A stretch of 64,000 nt of DNA. Source: an uncultured Alphaproteobacteria bacterium. Lineage in GTDB: Bacteria; Pseudomonadota; Alphaproteobacteria; HIMB59. The translations under genes were made by a program, and so were the position numbers. This document shows positions 1 to 8,190 of this stretch, one piece after another. The notes under the pieces were generated by a model that was not told the DNA's origin, searched no databases, and worked only from the letters and a program-made list of their open reading frames with translations. The first letter of the stretch is position 1. Every line of letters starts with the position of its first letter. The DNA lies in NCBI GenBank assembly GCA_902616855.1, contig CACMUL010000003.1:62001-126000 (forward strand), written 5' to 3'.

Positions 1-852
1 ATCTTCTTGACACCATTCTAGTCCTGCCTTATTACCATAAATTCTTATTTGTAAATGATTTTCATTTCCTGGGGCTACTTGAGAAGACCAGATAGTACCT
101 TTTGCTCCTCCTTTAAATCGTATAGATATTTGAGCATTATCATCTAATTTTCTCCCAGGCACAAAAGATGTTAACTCTGCAGATATCTCCTCTGTATTAA
201 GATCAGTTATAAACCTAATAAGATTGTAAGCATGAGTTCCAATGTCACCAATACATCCACCAGCACCTGATTGATTAGGATCAGTTCTCCAAGAGGCCTG
301 TTTGTTTCCCCCATCATTAATTCTATTTTCTAAATCTTCGGTCAGCCAATCTTGAGCATACTCTGTTTGAATGACTCTTATCTCACCTAAGTCACCTCTC
401 TTACAAAGAGCTCTGGCATTCCTAATCATGGGATAACCAGTGTAGTTATGAGTTAAAGCAAAAAGAACGTTATTGTCTTTTTTACATTTTATAAGTTCCT
501 CACATTGATTAACATTCATGGCAAGGGGTTTGTCACAAATTATGTTAAAACCTTTCTCCATAAAAGCTTTAGCGATCGGATGGTGCATATGATTTGGTGT
601 CACTATAGCTACAGCATCTATTTTATCCTCTCTGATCAATTCTTTTTCGACCATTTCAAGGTAGTCTTTATAATTCCTTTCATCTGCTATTCCAATATCT
701 CTGCCAGAGGCTTGAGCTTTTTCAGGATTAGATGAAAAGGCACCAGCGACCAGTTCAAAGCGGTCATCAATTCTAGATGCAATACGGTGAACCTCTCCAA
801 TAAATGCTCCTGAGCCGCCACCAACCATTCCTAATTTTAATTTTTTGGTCAT
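1..852 (-). CDS. Gfo/Idh/MocA family NAD(P)-dependent dehydrogenase (3' end outside window)
   Basis: The minus strand is open from an ATG at 852 to the window edge, giving 284 codons without a stop. The N-terminus is a Rossmann fold with a glycine-rich loop (GMVGGGSGAFIGE). It is followed by the family's nucleotide-domain motif 'TPNHMHHPIAKAFMEKG' and the catalytic-type 'CDKPLAMN' (the EKP-like lysine). A later 'GDIGTHAYNL' carries the conserved histidine region of sugar and inositol dehydrogenases. Family members oxidise or reduce sugars, polyols and inositols in the cytoplasm. It starts 4 bases after the isomerase stop, so the two are probably cotranscribed and act in one pathway with the ABC importer across the divergent promoter. 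The exact substrate cannot be read. Confidence 0.93.
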   Translation of the reverse strand, partial: MTKKLKLGMVGGGSGAFIGEVHRIASRIDDRFELVAGAFSSNPEKAQASGRDIGIADERNYKDYLEMVEKELIREDKIDAVAIVTPNHMHHPIAKAFMEKGFNIICDKPLAMNVNQCEELIKCKKDNNVLFALTHNYTGYPMIRNARALCKRGDLGEIRVIQTEYAQDWLTEDLENRINDGGNKQASWRTDPNQSGAGGCIGDIGTHAYNLIRFITDLNTEEISAELTSFVPGRKLDDNAQISIRFKGGAKGTIWSSQVAPGNENHLQIRIYGNKAGLEWCQED

Positions 853-856
853 ATTA

Positions 857-1909
857 TCATTCAATTCCAAGCATTTTTTTGTTCGCATCCTGATCAGTGC
901 CAGCATCGGCAAAATCATCGAAAGCATTCTCGGTAACTCTAATTAAATGATCTTTAATAAATACAGAACCCTCTTTAGCTCCGTCTTCAGGGTGTTTCAA
1001 AGCACATTCCCATTCTAAAACAGCCCATCCATCAAAGCCGTAAGTAGTAAGTTTGGAGAAAATTGACTTGAAATCGACTTGCCCATCTCCTAAAGATCTA
1101 AATCGACCTGCTCTGTTCTTCCAAGATTGAAATCCACTATAGACCCCCTGTTTACCAGTGGGATTGAGTTCTGCGTCTTTGACATGAAACATTTTTATTT
1201 TCTTGTGATAAATATCAATATGCTGCAAATAATCTAAATGTTGCAAAACAAAGTGGCTTGGATCATATAACATGTTGCAGCGTTCATGATTACCTACTTT
1301 ATCTAGAAACATTTCAAAAGTTATTCCATCAAAAAGATCCTCGCCTGGATGAATTTCATAACACAAATTCACCCCACACTCATCAAATTCATTAAGAATT
1401 GGTTTCCACCTTTTAGCTAGTTCATCAAATGCAGTTTCAACTAACCCTTCTGGTCTTTGAGGCCATGGGTAAACATATGGCCAAGCCAATGCTCCTGAAA
1501 AAGTAACATGTTCAGTTAATCCAAAATTTTTTGAAGCTTTAGCAGCCATCATTAATTGATTGACTGCCCATTGCTGCCTTGCAGATGGATTTCCCCTAAC
1601 CTCTGAGGCTGCAAAACCATCAAATACTGAGTCATATGCAGGATGAACAGCTACAAGCTGACCTTGGAGGTGCGTCGATAGCTCAGTTAGATTTAAATTA
1701 AAACTTTTAAGAGTCCCTTTTATTTCGTCACAGTAATCTTTACTTTCAGATGCCTGTTTTAAATTAATTAACCTCTCATCCCAACTAGGTATCTGAACAC
1801 CTAAGTATCCCAAATCACTAGCCCATTTTGAGATATTCTCTAAATTGTTAAACGGAGCATCATCACCTGCAAATTGAGCTAAAAATATAGCTGGACCTTT
1901 AATAGACAT
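857..1909 (-). CDS. Sugar phosphate isomerase/epimerase (xylose isomerase-like TIM barrel)
   Basis: This 350-residue protein belongs to the AP-endonuclease-2/xylose-isomerase TIM-barrel family. Metal-ligand and active-site segments sit in the usual order: 'CYEIHPGEDLFDG' (Glu/His), 'MLYDPSHFVLQHLDYL' (Asp/His), 'FHVKDAELN' (His-x-Lys-Asp) and 'VLEWECALKHPEDG' (Glu). Such enzymes isomerise or epimerise ketoses and polyol-derived sugars using a divalent metal. The start at 1909 has a strong GGAGGGGG ribosome-binding site 5 bases upstream. It is the first gene of a leftward pair with the Gfo/Idh/MocA dehydrogenase, divergent from the ABC importer. That arrangement is typical of a sugar or polyol catabolic locus. 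The substrate is not identifiable. Confidence 0.9.
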   Translation of the reverse strand: MSIKGPAIFLAQFAGDDAPFNNLENISKWASDLGYLGVQIPSWDERLINLKQASESKDYCDEIKGTLKSFNLNLTELSTHLQGQLVAVHPAYDSVFDGFAASEVRGNPSARQQWAVNQLMMAAKASKNFGLTEHVTFSGALAWPYVYPWPQRPEGLVETAFDELAKRWKPILNEFDECGVNLCYEIHPGEDLFDGITFEMFLDKVGNHERCNMLYDPSHFVLQHLDYLQHIDIYHKKIKMFHVKDAELNPTGKQGVYSGFQSWKNRAGRFRSLGDGQVDFKSIFSKLTTYGFDGWAVLEWECALKHPEDGAKEGSVFIKDHLIRVTENAFDDFADAGTDQDANKKMLGIE

Positions 1910-1944
1910 TTTTTTACCCCCTCCTGCGACAAACTATATTATTA

Positions 1945-1954
1945 CAGTTAACTG
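1945..1954. promoter_or_regulatory. 10-bp palindrome in divergent intergenic region (possible operator)
   Basis: CAGTTAACTG is a perfect 10-bp palindrome between the isomerase start (1909) and the transporter promoter (-10 at 2015). Its position would suit an operator for a regulator controlling both directions, but no regulator gene lies nearby in the window and short palindromes arise by chance in AT-rich DNA. Confidence 0.25.
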
Positions 1955-1991
1955 CTATTTAAAATGTTTTTAAAACTATGAATAATCTGCA

Positions 1992-2020
1992 TTTATAAAT
2001 ATGTAAAAAGACTGTATAAT
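1992..2020 (+). promoter_or_regulatory. Sigma-70-type promoter of the ABC transporter-dhaLK operon
   Basis: A consensus -10 hexamer TATAAT lies at 2015-2020. A weak -35 (TTTATA, 1992-1997) sits 17 bases upstream. Transcription would start near 2027, leaving a short leader that ends in a GAGGAGG ribosome-binding site (2041-2047) before the ATG at 2057. A weak -35 with a perfect -10 often means activator dependence, but that is inference. Confidence 0.6.
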
Positions 2021-2056
2021 CAGCCAGTTTTGTTATTAAAGAGGAGGAATAATAAC

Positions 2057-3367
2057 ATGAGAAAAATACTATCTGTATTTCTAGTTCCTGTTTTTGCCTT
2101 ACTTTTTTCTTTGAATGCTAAATCTGAGTCTTTGACTTTGGGCTGGGCCGCTTGGGATCCTGCTAATGCATTACAAGAATTAAGTAAAGAATTTACAGCT
2201 GAAACAGGCGTTGAAATGAACTTCGAATTTGTGCCATGGCCAAATTTTGCTGAGAGAATGCTTAACGAGTTAAATAACCAAGGTAAAACTTTTGACTTGT
2301 TAATTGGTGACTCACAGTGGATTGGACAAGGTGCTGAATATGGTCACTATGTTAAGTTAAATGATTTCTTTGATGCTAACGGAATCTCAATGGATGATTT
2401 TAACCCAGCAACTGTTTACGCATATTCAACATGGCCAAAAGGATCACCAAACTATTACGCTCTTCCAGCAATGGGTGATGCTTTAGCATGGGCTTATCGA
2501 AAAGACTGGTTTGATAGACCAGAGCTTCAAGCTGAATTTAAAAGTAAGCATGGATATGATCTAGGTGTTCCAAAAACTTGGGATGAGTTATATGACATGT
2601 GTACTTTCTTCCAAGGAAGAGAAATTGATGGACAAGTAAGATATGGTGCAGCTATCAATACAGAGCGTGGATCTGAGGGTATCACCATGGGTGTAACAGC
2701 AGCCATGTATGCATGGGGTATGCAGTACGAAAATCCTGATAATCCATACGAGATGGACGGTTATTTTAACTCAGATGCTTCTGTAGAGGCTGTTGAATTT
2801 TATAGAAAAATGTACGAAGATTGTGCGCCTCCAGGGCATTCAGATGCTTATATGGTCGCAAATCTTGATGCATATAAATCAGGACAGGTTGCATTTCAAA
2901 TGAACTGGTATGCTTTCTGGCCTGGTGTTTCTAAAGAAGACAGTGACGGAAGAGTTTCTGGTTTCTTTGCTAACCCATGTCAAAACGTATGTGCAGCAAC
3001 TCTTGGTGGTCAAGGTATCTCAGTTGTGAGTTACTCTGATAAACAAGACTTGGCTCTTGAATACATGAAGTGGTTTGCAAAGCCAGATATTCAACAAAAA
3101 TGGTGGGATTTAGGAGGATATTCATGTCATATGGATGTTCTTGGATCACCTGATTTTGTTGATTCAGCTGTTTACGCACAAGGCTTCCTTGACTCAATGG
3201 GCATCGTCAAAGACTTTTGGCAAGAGCCTACATTTGTTGAATTAATGCTTCCAATGCAGGAGAGAATTCATGACTACGTTGTGAATGGAAAAGGTTCTGC
3301 AAAAGACGCATTAGACAAAATCATTGATGATTGGACTGAAGTCTTCGAAGACGACGGTAAAATTTAA
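2057..3367 (+). CDS. ABC transporter substrate-binding protein, carbohydrate type (family 1)
   Basis: This is a 436-residue periplasmic binding protein with an N-terminal signal peptide (MRKILSVFLVPVFALLFSL, cleavage near NAKSES). The mature region shows the family-1 pattern: 'EFTAETGVEMNFEFVPWPNF' then 'FDLLIGDSQWIGQ' and 'ALPAMGDALAWAYRKDWF'. It is rich in aromatic residues, as expected in a sugar or polyol pocket. The ATG at 2057 was chosen because it follows GAGGAGG with 9-base spacing and begins the signal peptide; an upstream TTG in frame would run through the ribosome-binding site. It leads an operon with two permeases, two ATPases and DhaL/DhaK, so the ligand is probably a polyol or ketose. 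Family assignment is firm; the ligand is inferred. Confidence 0.93.
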   Translation: MRKILSVFLVPVFALLFSLNAKSESLTLGWAAWDPANALQELSKEFTAETGVEMNFEFVPWPNFAERMLNELNNQGKTFDLLIGDSQWIGQGAEYGHYVKLNDFFDANGISMDDFNPATVYAYSTWPKGSPNYYALPAMGDALAWAYRKDWFDRPELQAEFKSKHGYDLGVPKTWDELYDMCTFFQGREIDGQVRYGAAINTERGSEGITMGVTAAMYAWGMQYENPDNPYEMDGYFNSDASVEAVEFYRKMYEDCAPPGHSDAYMVANLDAYKSGQVAFQMNWYAFWPGVSKEDSDGRVSGFFANPCQNVCAATLGGQGISVVSYSDKQDLALEYMKWFAKPDIQQKWWDLGGYSCHMDVLGSPDFVDSAVYAQGFLDSMGIVKDFWQEPTFVELMLPMQERIHDYVVNGKGSAKDALDKIIDDWTEVFEDDGKI

Positions 3368-3383
3368 TCACTAAATTAATATA

Positions 3384-3407
3384 AAGGGCGGGATTAATCT
3401 CGCCCTT
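3384..3407 (+). terminator. Intergenic hairpin after the binding-protein gene (attenuator / mRNA-stability element)
   Basis: AAGGGCGGGATT pairs along its whole length with AATCTCGCCCTT, including one G-U pair, forming a 12-bp stem with almost no loop between the binding-protein stop and the first permease start. No U-tract follows. It is therefore more likely a partial attenuator or 3'-end stabiliser that keeps the binding-protein mRNA more abundant than the permease mRNA, a common arrangement in binding-protein-first ABC operons. Confidence 0.65.
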
Positions 3408-3422
3408 CAATCTAAAATATAT

Positions 3423-4325
3423 ATGAAAAGTGCTGTTAAAAAGTTCAAAGGCTTATCTGATAAAGCAATAGCCTGGATTTTCATAGCACCAACTTTAATT
3501 CTATTACTTGCTATAAATATTTATCCTCTCATCTATGCCATAAGAATGTCATTCACCAATTTTTATGCCAATAAAATAGGTAGAGAAGTAAAATTTGTGG
3601 GTTTAAAAAACTATAAAAAGATTTTAGGAAAAGAAGAGATATGGGAAAAGATGCAGATAACTGCCCACTTCGTTTGTTGGACATTAGTCTTACAAGCATT
3701 AATTGGATTGGGTCTTGCTCTTCTTTTAAACAAAAAATTTAAAGGTAATGAACTACTCACTACTTTAATAGTTTTACCAATGATGCTTTCCCCTGCAGTC
3801 GTAGGTGTATTTTGGACTTACTTATATAATCCTCAAGTAGGTTTGTTTAATTACGTAGTTAATTTTTTCTATGACTTTGGTATTTTTGATATGATTGGTT
3901 CAAGCACTCTAGCTCCTTGGTCAATTGTGATTGTCGACACATGGATGTGGACACCTTTTACCATGTTAATTTGTCTCGCAGGATTAAGATCAATTCCAAA
4001 TTATTTGTACGAGGCTGCAGAAGTTGACAGGGCTAGTAAGTGGCAGCAATTTATACATATAACATTGCCATCTGTCCTTCCTTTTCTACTTCTTGCATTA
4101 TTATTTAGAGGGATTGAGAATTTCAAAATGTTTGATCTGGTAGCTGAGCTTACTTCAGGGGGTCCGGGGTCAGCGACTGAACTAGCATCAATCAATTTAA
4201 AACGCGAAGCATTTGAAAAATGGAAAACAGGTTATAGCTCTGCTTTTGCTGTAATATTATTTGTCACCATATTCGGCTTTGGAAACGTGTATGTAAAAGT
4301 TATGAACAAAATTAAAGAGCGATAA
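3423..4325 (+). CDS. ABC transporter permease, MalF/UgpA-like (CUT1 type)
   Basis: This 300-residue inner-membrane protein has about six hydrophobic segments, beginning with 'AIAWIFIAPTLILLLAINIY', typical of MalF/UgpA-type sugar permeases. The cytoplasmic EAA loop that docks the ATPase is at 'LYEAAEVDRASKWQQFIHIT' (around residues 197-216). It lies 55 bases after the binding-protein stop, behind the hairpin, and its TAA overlaps the start of the second permease by one base, implying translational coupling. With the partner permease it should form the heterodimeric channel of the importer. Confidence 0.93.
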   Translation: MKSAVKKFKGLSDKAIAWIFIAPTLILLLAINIYPLIYAIRMSFTNFYANKIGREVKFVGLKNYKKILGKEEIWEKMQITAHFVCWTLVLQALIGLGLALLLNKKFKGNELLTTLIVLPMMLSPAVVGVFWTYLYNPQVGLFNYVVNFFYDFGIFDMIGSSTLAPWSIVIVDTWMWTPFTMLICLAGLRSIPNYLYEAAEVDRASKWQQFIHITLPSVLPFLLLALLFRGIENFKMFDLVAELTSGGPGSATELASINLKREAFEKWKTGYSSAFAVILFVTIFGFGNVYVKVMNKIKER

Positions 4326-5269
4326 TGGACACTTCAAGATCACCACTAGAAGCAACAGGATTTTCAAGAAAATTAGCTGCAACTATCATCATTGTTTACA
4401 TGATTGTAACCCTTATACCAATCACATGGATGGTTGCTACAAGCTTTAAAAGTGTAGATAGTGCTATCTCTTACCCTCCAGAGGTCTTTTTTGAGCCATC
4501 TTTAGAGGGTTATGTGAATTTATTTACAAATCGATCAAGACAACCAAAGGATTATTTGGACTCTCTTCCACCACCAGATACATGGTATGAGGAGTTAGTT
4601 CGCAGTAGAGAAATGGTCATAACAGGACCATCAAAATTTTTACCGAGGTATTCCAATTCTTTGATAATTGGATTTGGCGCCACCTTCTTTTCGGTATTTT
4701 TAGGCTCCTTAGCTGCCTACGCTCTTTCAAGATTTAAAGTCCCACTGAAAGATGATTTATTATTTTTTATTTTATCTACGAGAATGTTCCCGCCAATAGC
4801 AGTGGCAGTACCTATATTTATTATGTACAGAAAACTTGGTCTTGGTGATACTCACGTTGGCATGATTATTCTGTACACTGTTGTAAATTTAAGTTTGTCA
4901 GTTTGGCTGTTAAAAGGCTTTATGGATGAGATACCGAGAGAGTATGAGGAGGCTGCGATGATAGATGGTTACTCTAGAATGCAAGCATTTTTTAAAGTAG
5001 TCCTTCCGCAAGCAACTACAGGTATCGCAGCAACAGCAATTTTCTGCATGATATTCTCTTGGAATGAATATGCTTTTGCTGTTTTACTTACACAATTTAA
5101 TGCACAAACTGCACCACCATTTATCCCAACTATTATAGGAGAGGGTGGTCTTGATTGGCCCGCTATTGGAGCAGGGACAACATTATTTTTAATCCCAGTG
5201 ATGATATTTACAGTTGTATTGAGAAAGCATCTTCTAAGGGGAATAACATTTGGAGCGGTGAGAAAATAA
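4325..5269 (+). CDS. ABC transporter permease, MalG/UgpE-like (CUT1 type)
   Basis: This 314-residue permease has an N-terminal membrane segment ('AATIIIVYMIVTLIPITWMV'), a periplasmic stretch of about 70 residues and five further hydrophobic segments. The EAA motif is 'EEAAMIDGYSRMQAFFKVVL'. The insert between the first two membrane segments ('SRQPKDYLDSLPPPDTWYEE') is longer than in E. coli MalG and resembles that of polyol-type CUT1 permeases. The start overlaps the upstream stop by one base, and its own stop overlaps the next ATG by one base, so four consecutive cistrons are tightly coupled. Confidence 0.93.
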   Translation: MDTSRSPLEATGFSRKLAATIIIVYMIVTLIPITWMVATSFKSVDSAISYPPEVFFEPSLEGYVNLFTNRSRQPKDYLDSLPPPDTWYEELVRSREMVITGPSKFLPRYSNSLIIGFGATFFSVFLGSLAAYALSRFKVPLKDDLLFFILSTRMFPPIAVAVPIFIMYRKLGLGDTHVGMIILYTVVNLSLSVWLLKGFMDEIPREYEEAAMIDGYSRMQAFFKVVLPQATTGIAATAIFCMIFSWNEYAFAVLLTQFNAQTAPPFIPTIIGEGGLDWPAIGAGTTLFLIPVMIFTVVLRKHLLRGITFGAVRK

Positions 5270-5460
5270 TGGCTGAGAAAAAAAGTTTATTGAGAAGAAT
5301 TTTTAGAAGATCTATTTGGGAAAATGCATCAACTGTTTTAATTCTATTGGGCGTATTTATGCTGATGCAGCCTTTTGCTATGTGGATGTATACATATTCT
5401 TTTATCGTTATTTTGGTGGGAACTATCGGATTTGTGATCACAAGTCATTTCCCAGATTAG
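5269..5460 (+). CDS. Small two-helix membrane protein in ABC operon, function unknown
   Basis: This 63-residue protein starts with a basic amphipathic segment (MAEKKSLLRRIFRRSIW) and then has two hydrophobic helices ('TVLILLGVFMLMQPFAMWMY' and 'FIVILVGTIGFVIT'). The ATG overlaps the permease stop by one base, and the ATPase begins 2 bases after its TAG, so it is certainly part of the transporter operon. Its position matches that of the small GlpU protein in the rhizobial glycerol ABC operon (glpSTPQUV), but I see no convincing similarity to GlpU. It may be an accessory subunit of the membrane domain. The function is not known. Confidence 0.8.
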   Translation: MAEKKSLLRRIFRRSIWENASTVLILLGVFMLMQPFAMWMYTYSFIVILVGTIGFVITSHFPD

Positions 5461-5462
5461 TC

Positions 5463-6545
5463 ATGGCAGAAATAGAAATCAAAAATTTACATAAATCTTT
5501 TGGAGATTTCGTAGCAGTGAAAAACTCCAATCTTATTATTGAAAATAAAGAATTCTTCGTTTTACTCGGTCCTTCAGGATGTGGAAAAACTACCACTTTG
5601 AGAATGATTGCTGGTTTAGAGCTGCCAACTTCTGGAAATATATATTTGGATAAGGAAGATGTGGGCTATCTAAGGGCCTCTCAGCGAGATATAGCCTTTG
5701 TTTTTCAGCTTTTTGCACTCTATCCACACATGAATGTAAGAAATAATCTGGCTTTCCCACTCAAAATGCAAAAGCTCTCTCGAAGCGAAGTAGATGCAAA
5801 AGTTTTGGAAGCCGCAAAGCTTCTTAGAATTGATCACTTATTAAAATCAAAAGTATCCTCTTTAGCAGGAGGTGATCGCCAACGTGTTGCACTCGGAAGA
5901 GCGCTAGTCAGAAGACCTAAAGCATTTTTAATGGATGAACCTTTGGGCACACTTGATGCAGAATTTAGAGAATTGATGTGTTTGGAATTAAGAAAACTTC
6001 ACGATGATATTGATGCAACGACAGTTTATGTAACGCACGATCAACAAGAGGCAATGTCGATGGCTGATCGAATAGCAGTAATGAATGAGGGAGTGGTGTT
6101 GCAGGCAGACTCACCAAAAGTTATTTATAATAAACCTAAAACAAAGTTTGTTGCCAATTTTATTGGATCACCAGGAATGAACTTTATACCAATAAAAGAA
6201 AAAATTTCGCCAAGTCAATCTAGTATTAAGTTATTAGACTCATCATTAAATATCCCTGAACAAAAAGAAGGAACAGACTCAAATGAAAATTTTTTAGGTG
6301 TAAGGCCAGAGAATTTAAAATTAGTTTCTGAAAATGGAGTAAAAGGCAATGTCTTTGGTGTTGAGTATTTAGGTTCAAGAAAAATTCTTACAATTGAAAC
6401 TCAACTTGGAAATATAAAAATTAGAGTTGATAGTGACACACAAGTTAATATTAATGAGCAAATCCAATTTGATACTCTTAATAATAACCAAATAATTTTT
6501 GATGGTTCAAATGATAAGGCACTTCAAAGTGAGTTTATGAGTTAA
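5463..6545 (+). CDS. ABC transporter ATP-binding protein (MalK/UgpC-like), first of two
   Basis: This is a 360-residue ATPase. It has Walker A 'GPSGCGKTT', Q-loop 'VFQLFALYPH', an altered signature 'SLAGGDRQRVALGRAL' (consensus LSGGQ), Walker B 'AFLMDEP', D-loop 'LGTLDAEF' and switch histidine 'YVTHDQQEA'. A C-terminal TOBE-like domain begins near residue 240 ('NFIGSPGMNFIPI', 'GVRPENLKLV'). The ATG at 5463 directly follows the small membrane gene; a longer in-frame start inside that gene is rejected. It is paired with a second, different ATPase, implying a heterodimeric motor. The LAGGD signature makes the two ATP sites non-equivalent. Confidence 0.93.
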   Translation: MAEIEIKNLHKSFGDFVAVKNSNLIIENKEFFVLLGPSGCGKTTTLRMIAGLELPTSGNIYLDKEDVGYLRASQRDIAFVFQLFALYPHMNVRNNLAFPLKMQKLSRSEVDAKVLEAAKLLRIDHLLKSKVSSLAGGDRQRVALGRALVRRPKAFLMDEPLGTLDAEFRELMCLELRKLHDDIDATTVYVTHDQQEAMSMADRIAVMNEGVVLQADSPKVIYNKPKTKFVANFIGSPGMNFIPIKEKISPSQSSIKLLDSSLNIPEQKEGTDSNENFLGVRPENLKLVSENGVKGNVFGVEYLGSRKILTIETQLGNIKIRVDSDTQVNINEQIQFDTLNNNQIIFDGSNDKALQSEFMS

Positions 6546-7555
6546 TGTCTAAAGTAGAACTACAAAATATTACAAAAATATATGATAAAACTATAAAGGC
6601 TTTAGATGATATTAGCTTTACAGTAAATGATGGAGAGTTTTTTGTATTATTGGGTCCAACCGGTGCAGGTAAAACAACAACATTAAGATCAATAGCAGGT
6701 TTAGAAAAAATTGATAAAGGAAAGATCCTTTTTGATGATGAAGATTTCTCACAAGCACAACCTGCAGCAAGAGACACAGCGTTTGTTTTTCAACAATACT
6801 CTTTATACCCTCATTATAAGGTTTACGACAATTTAGCTTTTCCTCTTCGATCCCCTCTTAGAAAAATCCCAGAAGACAAGATTAGGGAAAAAGTCACAAA
6901 AATAGCGGAAATGTTGAAGATTTCAGCTAAATTAGACAACAAAGCTACTGAATTATCAGGGGGAGAAATGCAAAGAGTTGCGATAGGTCGTGCTTTAGTT
7001 AGAGACCCAAGTATATATTTAATGGATGAGCCTCTTTCATCCCTTGATGCAAAATTAAGGGAAAGTTTAAGAGTCGAACTGAAAAAAATTCAATTAAATT
7101 TAGGCTCCACAATTCTCTACGTCACACATGATCAAGCTGAAGCTACAACTATGGCAGATCGCATCGGAGTATTAGAAAATGGTAAGATCGCCCAGATTGA
7201 TAAACCAGAAGATATATATAATAATCCAAAATCTATTTATGTTGCAAATAGATTAGGTTCACCAAAAATAAATATTCTCAACAGAGCTTTTTTAAATACT
7301 TCATCACCAGATAAAACAAGTCAACTTGGTCTAAGACCTGAGCACATTAAGATAGGAGAAGGTGAACTTTCAGGCTCAATTAAAACTGTTGAGTCTCTCG
7401 GTGCAGAAACTGTGGTAGAGTTAGACTTTAATGGAGCAGAAATTTTATCCTTATATCAAGGAGCATTCCAAGGACAAAAAGGGGACAAAGTAAATTTTGC
7501 AATAGATCAAAATAAAATTTTATTTTTTGACGAAAAAGGAATGAGCGTGCAATGA
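6545..7555 (+). CDS. ABC transporter ATP-binding protein (MalK/UgpC-like), second of two
   Basis: This 336-residue ATPase has Walker A 'GPTGAGKTT', Q-loop 'VFQQYSLYPH', canonical-type signature 'LSGGEMQRVAIGRAL', Walker B 'IYLMDEP', D-loop 'LSSLDAKL' and switch 'YVTHDQAEA'. Its C-terminal regulatory/TOBE region is recognisable ('RLGSPKINILNRAF', 'LGLRPEHIKIGEGE'). The start overlaps the first ATPase stop by one base and the end overlaps dhaL by 4 bases. Two distinct ATPase genes in one CUT1 operon is a hallmark of the glycerol (GlpS/GlpT) and some polyol importers. Most sugar importers use a single MalK homodimer. Confidence 0.93.
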   Translation: MSKVELQNITKIYDKTIKALDDISFTVNDGEFFVLLGPTGAGKTTTLRSIAGLEKIDKGKILFDDEDFSQAQPAARDTAFVFQQYSLYPHYKVYDNLAFPLRSPLRKIPEDKIREKVTKIAEMLKISAKLDNKATELSGGEMQRVAIGRALVRDPSIYLMDEPLSSLDAKLRESLRVELKKIQLNLGSTILYVTHDQAEATTMADRIGVLENGKIAQIDKPEDIYNNPKSIYVANRLGSPKINILNRAFLNTSSPDKTSQLGLRPEHIKIGEGELSGSIKTVESLGAETVVELDFNGAEILSLYQGAFQGQKGDKVNFAIDQNKILFFDEKGMSVQ

Positions 7556-8181
7556 GTGTTAATTTTTTAATCCATAGAGCAAAAGAAATTCAAGCTGTAA
7601 TTGATGCAAATGCAAGTGAAATAGAAAAATTGGACCAAGAAATAGGAGATGGGGATCATATTTTTAATGTCCAAAGAGGAATCAAGCTGGTTATAGAATT
7701 AGAAGCTGTAATTAAAGATTTACCAATGTCTAAAGCTCTAAATCAAATAGCAATGAAAGTTCTTTCTGGTATTGGTGGCTCATCTGGAGCCCTGTTTGGC
7801 ACATTATTTATGACCATGGCCAGAGGAAACGATATAGATAATGGTGTTGATTATAAAAAGGCAATCGAAATTTTTGCAGATGGCGTGGAAGCTGTAAAAC
7901 AAAGAGGTAAAGCAGATGTAGGTGAAAAAACAATGATGGATGTTCTCATACCTGTATCTAACAGCCTTAAAAAAGGTGTCGAGGATAACAAAGATGTTAA
8001 AGAGATACTTCAAGAAGCTATAGAAGTGGCGGAAAAAGGGATGTTTTCAACAAAAGATCTTTTAGCTACAAAAGGGAGAGCTTCTTTTTTAGGAGAGCGA
8101 GCGAAAGGTCATATCGATCCTGGAGCCAGGTCTTCACAATTAATGATAAAAACTGTCTGTGAGTCAGTGTTAAATAGTTAG
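7552..8181 (+). CDS. dhaL: Dihydroxyacetone kinase nucleotide-binding subunit DhaL
   Basis: This 209-residue protein has DhaL signatures: the metal/nucleotide-binding 'LDQEIGDGDHIFNVQRG' near residue 30, 'GGSSGALFGTLF' near residue 80, 'RGKADVGEKTMMDVL', and the C-terminal 'GRASFLGERAKGHIDPGA'. DhaL binds the nucleotide and transfers phosphate to the ketose held by DhaK. The start overlaps the ATPase stop by 4 bases (ATGA), so kinase and importer are translationally coupled. No DhaM/PTS gene is present, which suggests ATP is the direct donor. Related kinases act on erythrulose or other ketoses, so the substrate may be dihydroxyacetone or a C4 ketose. Confidence 0.93.
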   Translation: MSVNFLIHRAKEIQAVIDANASEIEKLDQEIGDGDHIFNVQRGIKLVIELEAVIKDLPMSKALNQIAMKVLSGIGGSSGALFGTLFMTMARGNDIDNGVDYKKAIEIFADGVEAVKQRGKADVGEKTMMDVLIPVSNSLKKGVEDNKDVKEILQEAIEVAEKGMFSTKDLLATKGRASFLGERAKGHIDPGARSSQLMIKTVCESVLNS

Positions 8182-8190
8182 GAGGATACT

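Noticed and set aside
5316-5462. Longer first ATPase starting inside the small membrane gene
   Set aside because: The added residues are a shifted-frame reading of the membrane ORF; the ABC domain naturally begins at the ATG 5463.
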